Below are positions 1-5,638 of a stretch of DNA of 6,491 nt, in pieces; position 1 is the first letter of the stretch; the number at the start of each line of letters is the position of its first letter. The notes beneath the pieces are model-generated. The model did not search any database and was not told the DNA's origin. It saw only the letters and a list, made by a program, of their open reading frames with translations. The position numbers and the translations under genes were made by a program. The stretch is from an uncultured Bacilli bacterium (lineage in GTDB: Bacteria; Bacillota_I; Bacilli_A; RF39; UBA660), in assembly GCA_934097255.1 (NCBI GenBank), contig CAKONT010000054.1, positions 1 through 6,491 on the forward strand. The letters are read 5' to 3'.

Positions 1-482
1 CTTCAAGTTAGGAACTATGTTTTCTAAATCTAATATTTGTTCTTTATATACTTCAATCATTTTATTTTTGAAATTATCATTTTTATCAGCCTAAAAGTCC
101 ATATCACCAAGTTCAAAATTATTTCACAAGCAAGATCTCTTTTATTGTCATTTGAGATATGATTAAAATAATTATCTATTTTTCTATCATTCCTTTTTTG
201 TTCTTCATTATACTTAATTCTTGCATCTTCAAATAATTCTAAATATAAATTTTTAGTATCTTCTACAATTGATGAAGTACCTCGCACAATACAAATTAAA
301 TTTTTATCATTATCATACTTTCTTAAATTATGTTTATCAACTTTTGATAATTATTGATGTGTTTGTATTGCATTATTACTAAGTGAAGTAGTAGATAGTT
401 TACTACTTTTAGCAAATTGTCTTGCTCGTTTTGTTTTATTTTTATCATTACTTAAATGTAATGAATATGATAATTCTTCCAT
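1..482 (-). pseudogene. mob: MobV/Mob_Pre-type relaxase (plasmid recombination enzyme), degenerate N-terminal part, runs off the window
   Basis: Reading starts at ATG 482 behind a perfect AAGGAGG (492-498, 9-base spacing) and gives MEELSYSLHLSNDKNKTKRA and so on. The frame hits TAA at 351-353 after 43 codons, where the family as I remember it has Lys (HQ-K-LSKVDKHNLR). The same frame then continues with relaxase-like sequence (LSKVDKHNLRKYD, IVEDTKNLYLELFEDARI, DRKIDNYFNHISNDNKRDLA) to about base 119. One base is missing near 113-119, and the next frame resumes with ELGDMDF, TAG at 91-93 (probably a former Trp, TGG to TAG), then ADKNDNF...EVYKEQILDLENIVPNL up to base 3. An alternative short ORF from a GTG at 287 is only an internal fragment. 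In this family the metal-binding HxDExxPHxH motif would come next, beyond the left edge. The protein would nick a transfer origin and pilot the DNA strand, but with three lesions it is almost certainly dead. The family call rests on recalled homologs, so it is firm but not certain. Confidence 0.75.
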
Positions 483-491
483 TAATTATAA

Positions 492-557
492 CCTCCTTTA
501 TTAAAGTATTACTTTATTATTTATAGTAGGTAATAGTAGGTAATTTTGTTTTGTCAA
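492..557 (-). promoter_or_regulatory. Promoter of the relaxase pseudogene, with its spacer expanded by a 10-bp tandem duplication
   Basis: On the minus strand a perfect -35 TTGACA (552-557) faces a TATAAA -10 (520-525), followed by AAGGAGG (492-498) and the ATG at 482. The spacer is 26 bases, far outside the usable 16-19. It contains an exact 10-bp tandem repeat (plus-strand TAGTAGGTAA at 524-533 and 534-543). Removing one copy restores a 16-base spacer. The elements are seen directly; the inactivation is inferred. Confidence 0.55.
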
Positions 558-687
558 AATTTCTAACCCCCTATATATTTTGACATTGTACGCTGTTTAT
601 ATCAAAATATAGGGGATAAGGTTTAAGCAACCTTATAATCCGCTTGTCTTATTTGTATTACTCTATAACTTCGTAATAAAGTAATAC
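506..687. repeat. 14-bp element in inverted pair plus a degenerate third copy
   Basis: GTATTACTTTATTA at 506-519 is exactly inverted at 674-687 (TAATAAAGTAATAC). A 12/14 copy in the first orientation lies at 655-668. The 655-668 and 674-687 copies form a hairpin with a 5-base loop (669-673). The 506-519 copy lies just downstream of the relaxase -10, where a repressor or the relaxase itself could act. The role is unknown. Confidence 0.6.
524..543. repeat. Exact 10-bp tandem duplication
   Basis: TAGTAGGTAA occurs twice head to tail (524-533, 534-543). It lies between the -35 and -10 of the pseudogene promoter and overlaps the -10 by two bases. It could be a replication-slippage product. Confidence 0.9.
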
Positions 688-740
688 TACACAAGACATA
701 AGATAAAACATTATGCACTGCATATTATTTTATCTATAAA
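560..740 (-). other. Candidate transfer origin (oriT) of the left relaxase: array of adjoining hairpins
   Basis: Four stem-loops follow one another. CCCCTATATATTTTGA (568-583) pairs with TCAAAATATAGGGG (602-615) apart from a 2-base bulge. ATAAGGTT/AACCTTAT (616-623/629-636) has a 5-base loop and abuts the first. A 14-bp stem with two mismatches spans 655-687. A palindrome of 35 bp spans 701-735. MobV relaxases nick at hairpins usually found just upstream of their own gene, and this array lies directly upstream of the relaxase pseudogene. I do not see the pMV158-type TAGTGNG/TTA nick sequence, so the nick position, and whether this is an oriT or a single-strand initiation site, stays open. Confidence 0.45.
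701..735. repeat. 35-bp near-perfect palindrome centred on base 718
   Basis: AGATAAAA (701-708) mirrors TTTTATCT (728-735), and TATGCA (712-717) mirrors TGCATA (719-724). Fifteen of 17 positions pair around C718, with mismatches at 709/727 and 711/725. The perfect symmetry with a one-base centre fits a dimeric protein operator or a recombination or origin site better than a terminator, since no U-tract follows on either strand. Confidence 0.6.
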
Positions 741-773
741 AATTATTTTCATAATTTTATTTACAAACTTTTC

Positions 774-805
774 CCACTTTCATTGAAATTACATTTCAAC
801 AAAAC
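774..805 (-). repeat. 32-base hairpin element, copy 1
   Basis: On the minus strand this reads GTTTTG, stem TTGAAAT (799-793), loop GTA, stem ATTTCAA (789-783), then TGAAAGTGG. It matches 28 of 32 bases of the plus-strand element at 4163-4194. It lies between the recombinase 3' end and the hairpin array upstream of the relaxase pseudogene. Confidence 0.75.
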
Positions 806-819
806 GTGTTCGTTTGTTA

Positions 820-840
820 TAACTTTTTAGAAAAAAGTTA
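820..840. repeat. AT-rich 9-bp stem-loop after the recombinase
   Basis: TAACTTTTT (820-828) pairs perfectly with AAAAAGTTA (832-840) across a 3-base loop, ten bases beyond the recombinase stop codon. It may help end the recombinase transcript, although no run of T follows the stem on the minus strand. Confidence 0.5.
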
Positions 841-849
841 GCAAAAACT

Positions 850-2793
<1,944 letters not shown>

Positions 2794-2830
2794 TCATATG
2801 TTTGGCACTTTAAAAGCAAAAAGTTAAGTC

Positions 2831-2890
2831 TAATAATTAAAAAAGAGGTGACAAAGACTATAAAATAATTACATGTCTTTGGCACCTCTT
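2831..2890 (-). terminator. Intrinsic terminator/attenuator upstream of the recombinase
   Basis: On the minus strand AAGAGGTGCCAAAGAC (2890-2875) pairs with GTCTTTGTCACCTCTT (2858-2843), 15 of 16 bases, across a 16-base loop. TTTTAATTATTA follows (2842-2831), giving six consecutive T with the stem end. The first arm is also the coding sequence for the end of the leader ORF, and the leader stop codon sits in the loop. It lies about 55 bases before the recombinase ATG, so it should decide how much transcript reaches that gene. Confidence 0.7.
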
Positions 2891-2934
2891 AAAATTTTAC
2901 ATAATACTTGTTTCTCAAATATATTAAGTTTCAT
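2869..2934 (-). CDS. 21-residue leader peptide ORF upstream of the recombinase
   Basis: ATG 2934 follows AGGGGG (2944-2949) with a 9-base spacing. The ORF reads MKLNIFEKQVL, then CKILRGAKDM and TAA at 2869-2871. Codons for LRGAKDM run through the 5' arm of the terminator hairpin and the stop is in its loop, so a ribosome finishing this ORF would prevent the hairpin from forming. The arrangement is that of a transcription attenuator controlled by leader translation, as described for tet(M) of Tn916. I do not recognise the peptide, and whether it is made is inferred from the ribosome site and the overlap. Confidence 0.5.
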   Translation of the reverse strand: MKLNIFEKQVLCKILRGAKDM

Positions 2935-2977
2935 ATCTATCAACCCCCTAAATATAAAACTTCTTTCTTGGGTATTT

Positions 2978-3005
2978 ATTATATATTATTTCATCTAAAA
3001 GTCAA
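2978..3005 (-). promoter_or_regulatory. Sigma-A-type promoter driving leader and recombinase
   Basis: On the minus strand TTGACT (3000-3005) and a perfect TATAAT (2978-2983) are separated by 16 bases. Transcription would start near 2971, giving about 37 bases before the leader ATG at 2934. Confidence 0.65.
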
Positions 3006-3071
3006 GACATATGCTTGTTTTTGCCAGTTTTAAAGGCACTTTTAAGAGAAGTTAGTACAAATATTTATATT

Positions 3072-3347
3072 TTAATTTAACTCTTTAATAAAGGTTTCTA
3101 AATCCTTTAATTCTAGTTTATTTGATAGATTACCAACATATAAAGTTTTAGAATAGTTAAATGCAAGAAATGTAATACCTTTAATTATTATTCTATGAGG
3201 TTCTATATAACTTAAATTTGATTTATCAATATTTCTAATATTACCATTTATAATAGTAGGTTTTGTATTACAAAAATCACATATAAATTCAATTTTTCTT
3301 TTTAAATCATTTTCAATTTCTAATTCTTTTGTAGTAATACTAATCAT
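3072..3347 (-). CDS. Small hypothetical protein with a CxxC motif
   Basis: I do not recognise this 91-residue protein. ATG 3347 is preferred because AAAGGA lies 8 bases upstream; the in-frame ATG 3356 has that same AAAGG touching it. The sequence starts MISITTKELEIENDLKRKIE, followed by ICDFCNTKP (Cys residues near 25 and 28), a mixed beta-rich middle (RIIIKGITFLAFNYSKTLYVG) and a short C-terminal helix ending FIKELN. There is no signal peptide or membrane segment. A lone CxxC could hold half a metal site. The gene follows the structured RNA and its terminator, and precedes the recombinase promoter on the same strand. A role in regulating excision would be a guess from position only. Confidence 0.6.
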   Translation of the reverse strand: MISITTKELEIENDLKRKIEFICDFCNTKPTIINGNIRNIDKSNLSYIEPHRIIIKGITFLAFNYSKTLYVGNLSNKLELKDLETFIKELN

Positions 3348-3375
3348 AAAATCCATCCTTTCAAAACTTAAACAC

Positions 3376-3412
3376 TAAAAAAGTACCAACTTCTAATTAG
3401 AAATTGATACTT
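3376..3412 (-). terminator. Strong intrinsic terminator of the structured RNA
   Basis: On the minus strand AAGTATCAATTTCT (3412-3399) pairs fully, counting G-U pairs, with AGAAGTTGGTACTT (3394-3381) across the loop AATT. The stem end runs into TTTT (3380-3377), giving six T in a row. It lies just upstream of the CxxC gene, so it ends an RNA made from about 3530 or attenuates that gene. Confidence 0.75.
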
Positions 3413-3530
3413 CTATATTTAAGTCCTAAACTATAAAAGTTCGAGCGGATTTCCCTATGGTGCCCTATTGGTGGACGTATAACAATCACTAGGCATAAAT
3501 TTCTAGGTAGTAATAACTACTAACTAATTA
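3376..3530 (-). ncRNA. Candidate structured RNA (small RNA, 5' leader or riboswitch-like element)
   Basis: No ORF is convincing here, yet bases 3438-3477 are about 55% G+C in a window near 25-30%, a common mark of structured RNA in AT-rich genomes. On the minus strand the core contains CACCAATAGGG followed directly by CACCATAGGG, an imperfect tandem repeat, then AAATCCGCTCGAAC. TGCCTA upstream can pair with TAGGGCA with one bulged G, and two CCTAG motifs can compete for the TAGG motifs. A TATAAT (3532-3537) lies just upstream, with a poor -35, and a strong terminator closes it. I do not recognise the family; it could be a stand-alone RNA or the leader of the CxxC gene. Confidence 0.4.
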
Positions 3531-3588
3531 GATTATACTACATTTTTGATAAAATTAATACTTAAAACAATAAGAAACAAGAAAAATG

Positions 3589-3612
3589 TGATATAATTCT
3601 TATAGAAGGAGG
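3589..3612 (+). promoter_or_regulatory. Extended -10 promoter and ribosome binding site of the plus-strand gene
   Basis: TGATATAAT (3589-3597) is a perfect extended -10 (TGn plus TATAAT) with no recognisable -35. AAGGAGG (3606-3612) follows, 9 bases before ATG 3622. The predicted start near 3604 puts the ribosome site almost at the 5' end, leaving a very short leader. Confidence 0.65.
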
Positions 3613-3621
3613 AAGATTATT

Positions 3622-4134
3622 ATGGCATTTGCACCAAATTTAGCAAAAAAATGGTATGAAAACTTATCAGTTGAAGAATTAGAAGAAAAATATGAGGGAT
3701 TAAAAAAACACTATTGTTTTAGTTCAAAAGAAGAACAAATTGACTATATCATTAAAAATTATTTAAATGCTAGCAAAGATGTAAATACAAACTCAACTAA
3801 AATAGCATTAGAAGAATTATTAAAAGAAAAAACAGGTAAAGAATATAAAATAGAACCTAAAAAATTTGAAATAAACTTATTAGATATAATCAATTTTATA
3901 ACTAATCCAAGTGTTGATCCTTTTTGGACTACTACTTTAACTAATTATTTTGAAAAATTGAATGATATTTCTGAAGCAGATAAAATTCGTTTTTTGATAG
4001 AACTAATACAAGATAAAAATTCTTATAATGATTTTACTAAAGAAATAATTCAAAATCAAAATGCTAAAGAAACATATGAAAAATACAAAAAAATTGCTAC
4101 CCAATTTATTTCTTTAAATTCAAAAATTGGGTAA
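3622..4134 (+). CDS. Hypothetical helical protein, plus-strand cargo gene
   Basis: I do not recognise this 170-residue protein. It is the only convincing plus-strand gene and has its own promoter and an ideal ribosome site, so it is very likely expressed. It is charged, predicted mostly helical, with no signal peptide or membrane segment. Residues about 14-50 (ENLSVEELEEKYEGLKKHYC, then SSKEEQIDYIIKNYL) loosely recall a SAP/HeH-like helix-extension-helix, a fold that binds DNA, but this is pattern resemblance only. The middle (KFEINLLDIINFITNPSVDP) and the C-terminal helices show no catalytic motif I know. The gene sits between the two recombinase-relaxase modules and ends just before the right transfer origin, so it may be cargo or a transfer accessory protein. 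Confidence 0.75.
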   Translation: MAFAPNLAKKWYENLSVEELEEKYEGLKKHYCFSSKEEQIDYIIKNYLNASKDVNTNSTKIALEELLKEKTGKEYKIEPKKFEINLLDIINFITNPSVDPFWTTTLTNYFEKLNDISEADKIRFLIELIQDKNSYNDFTKEIIQNQNAKETYEKYKKIATQFISLNSKIG

Positions 4135-4162
4135 GGATTATATTAGATAAAAGCCGTGGCAA

Positions 4163-4194
4163 GTTTTGTTGAAACGAAGTTTCAATGAAATTGG
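4163..4194 (+). repeat. 32-base hairpin element, copy 2
   Basis: GTTTTG, stem TTGAAAC (4169-4175), loop GAA, stem GTTTCAA (4179-4185), then TGAAATTGG. It matches 28 of 32 bases of the minus-strand copy at 774-805. The C-G pair closing the loop here is T-A in the other copy, so two of the four differences preserve pairing. It starts about 30 bases after the cargo gene and about 150 bases before the nick sequence of the right oriT. Confidence 0.75.
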
Positions 4195-4291
4195 CAATAG
4201 GCTTTCTCTTTTATTTTCATTACGAAGTTTTGAAAAAAACATAATTTTTGCTTGGCTTTATGCCTTGTTAAAAATATGTTTGAAAGGGATT

Positions 4292-4312
4292 AAAAAGGGA
4301 TTTCCCCTTTTT
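4292..4312. repeat. A-rich/T-rich stem-loop before the oriT
   Basis: AAAAAGGG (4292-4299) pairs with CCCTTTTT (4305-4312) across a 5-base loop. It could be a weak terminator for the cargo gene, readable on both strands, or part of the transfer origin structure that follows at once. Confidence 0.4.
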
Positions 4313-4368
4313 CACACCGTTATTGGCTTTGCCAATAGCATAGTGTGTTACTAAAATGGAATTTTAGT
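4313..4368 (+). other. Transfer origin (oriT) of pMV158/MobV type with nick sequence
   Basis: TATTGGC (4321-4327) and GCCAATA (4331-4337) form a perfect stem with a 3-base loop. After GCA comes TAGTGTGTTA (4341-4350), which matches the MobV nick consensus TAGTGNG/TTA; the cut would fall between G4347 and T4348. CACAC (4313-4317) can pair with GTGTG (4343-4347), placing the hairpin inside a larger stem, much as in pMV158. A further stem, ACTAAAAT/ATTTTAGT (4350-4357/4361-4368), follows. The site is on the plus strand while the neighbouring relaxase is on the minus strand, so transfer would start into the relaxase gene from its 3' side, unlike pMV158, where oriT precedes mob on the same strand. 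Confidence 0.75.
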
Positions 4369-4375
4369 TTTATTG

Positions 4376-4397
4376 GACGAGCTGTAGCTCGTTTTTT
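4376..4397 (+). terminator. Intrinsic terminator at the convergent gene ends
   Basis: ACGAGC (4377-4382), loop TGTA, GCTCGT (4387-4392), then a T-run through 4397. The T-run overlaps the stop codon of the minus-strand relaxase (4396-4398). It would end plus-strand transcripts crossing the oriT and protect the relaxase gene from antisense reading. Confidence 0.7.
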
Positions 4398-5001
4398 AAA
4401 TGTCAAAATCTTTATCATCATATTCATAATTTTTTGTATATAAATAATCTTTTATCTCTTCTTCTTTTGATGTGTTATCTGCTATATCGTGTAAATCAAA
4501 ATTATCATATAAATCATGTTTGTGATATTCTTTTATTTCTGATATTACTTCGTCTTTATCTTTTTCAGTTCCTATTTTAAGTAGTCTATGAAAAAACTTT
4601 TTTAAGGTTTGTAAAATATTGTGTAAAAAGTTATGTAATCGATTATTTTCTTCTTTTAGTTTTTCGTTTTGATATTCTAGTTTTCTAACTTCAACTTGAA
4701 TATTTCTTTTTTCTTTTTCTAAATCTTTATAACTTTTAGTATAATCAGTAAGTTCTTTAAATAATGCTTGATTATTTGGCATATCTTTTATAACTCTCTT
4801 TGATGTATTCATAAAATTATTTAATGTATCATAAGTATCTTTATCAATTTTAACTTCTTTACCTGTAATTGTTGGTTTAGAGGCTTTTAGTTTTTCTTCT
4901 AGTTCTTCAAAATCTCTAGTCATTAAATAATTTTGCTTTTCTAATCTATTATCTAGTTTTTTAGTAATCTTTTTAAATTCTTTTATAGAAATATGCTCGT
5001 T
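4396..5001 (-). pseudogene. mob: C-terminal coiled-coil part of the frameshifted MobV relaxase
   Basis: In the +1 frame relative to the relaxase domain, codons run without interruption from the break: NSDNEHISIKEFKKITKKLD, NRLEKQNYL, then from ATG 4923 MTRDFEELEEKLKASKPTIT and on to an acidic tail ending KDFDI and TAA. Family members read straight from FDLERGIK into GSDNEH-type sequence, so this is the rest of the same protein. The part from ATG 4923 is 175 residues and includes a long heptad coiled coil (about residues 60-100, KELTDYTKSYKDLEKEK onward). In MobM of pMV158 the C-terminal part serves dimerisation and membrane association. A separate start at 4923 has only a weak AGAAAAG upstream, so independent translation is doubtful. 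Confidence 0.75.
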
Positions 5002-5002
5002 A

Positions 5003-5638
5003 TCACTGTTTAATACCTCTTTCTAGGTCAAAACCATTATCTATTAGTCTTTGATAGTATTTATCTTGAAGAGTGCTTAAATGGGCTTTATCTTTAATAA
5101 ATTGTTTTTTAGAAATAGTATATTTTTCAGTGTTTGTTCTTTTATCATATTTTCTAATTAAAGGAACCACTACACAGTGAATATGTGGTGTTTTTTCATC
5201 CATATGAAGTGTTGCGTGTAATATTTGCTCTTTTGTATAACCTAAATCTTGATAAACAAATTCCATACAAGTATCAGCCCATTTTTTAATTTGTTTTTTA
5301 CTCATACCTTTAAAGAAATCATTATCACTAGTAAATAATAATTCATCAGCAACTACATTATTTGAGTCATCAACCATTTGTTTAAAGGTTTTCTTTCTAT
5401 CATCTCTCATTACTTCAATTCTTTTATCGTGTTCTTTTTTATATTCTTTAGTTAAGTTATAAAAACCTTTAATGTATTTATCTGATAATGGAACTAAATC
5501 TATATTATTCTTTGTTTTAGTAATATCTATATCAGGATTAGATTTATATGCCTTTTTTTCTCTTTTATTATGAGAACCTATTTGTGCTAAATCTGGTAAT
5601 TTATAAATAGGTTCTACTCTAAATATTGCATAACTCAT
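5003..5638 (-). CDS. mob: MobV (Mob_Pre) relaxase, N-terminal relaxase domain, truncated by frameshift
   Basis: This is a 211-residue relaxase domain that nicks oriT and pilots the strand. The start is ATG 5638 (MSYAIFRVEP), with AAGGAG at 5649-5654 about 10 bases upstream; extending to 5692 only adds residues overlapping the upstream gene. Motif I has SHNKREK with His23, equivalent to the catalytic His22 of MobM, followed by SNPDID. Motif III is HMDEKTPHIHCVVVPL near residues 147-162, the HxDExxPHxH metal site. The frame ends GFDLERGIKQ then TGA TAA; the rest of the protein continues in the next frame. A 2-base loss (or 1-base gain) at about 5003-5012 explains this. The remaining fragment is about the size of the MobM 1-199 fragment known to be active. 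The gene overlaps the upstream recombinase by 20 bases, implying translational coupling. Confidence 0.88.
   Translation of the reverse strand: MSYAIFRVEPIYKLPDLAQIGSHNKREKKAYKSNPDIDITKTKNNIDLVPLSDKYIKGFYNLTKEYKKEHDKRIEVMRDDRKKTFKQMVDDSNNVVADELLFTSDNDFFKGMSKKQIKKWADTCMEFVYQDLGYTKEQILHATLHMDEKTPHIHCVVVPLIRKYDKRTNTEKYTISKKQFIKDKAHLSTLQDKYYQRLIDNGFDLERGIKQ

Noticed and set aside
57..287. Independent 76-codon minus-strand gene from GTG 287
   Set aside because: It is an internal piece of the relaxase pseudogene: same frame as the ATG at 482, with relaxase-like residues continuing upstream of the GTG and, after a one-base shift, downstream of its end.
3421..3480. tRNA or tmRNA end suggested by GTTCGAG and by GTCCACCA on the minus strand
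   Set aside because: The T-loop-like and CCA-like pieces are in the wrong order and on different strands, and no acceptor or anticodon stem can be built around them.
4292..4312. Main terminator of the cargo gene
   Set aside because: The G/C part is only three pairs and no T-run follows the stem. The hairpin at 4377-4392 with six T is the better plus-strand terminator.
4166..4354. Plus-strand ORF of 62 codons after the cargo gene
   Set aside because: It runs through the 32-base hairpin element, the A/T stem-loop and the oriT hairpin and nick site. It has no ribosome binding site and its composition reflects those structures, so it is a chance frame.
5003..5012. Programmed ribosomal frameshift in the relaxase
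   Set aside because: No X-XXY-YYZ heptamer, no CTTTGAC-like +1 site and no obvious downstream stimulator. The best explanation against the remembered family sequence is loss of two bases.
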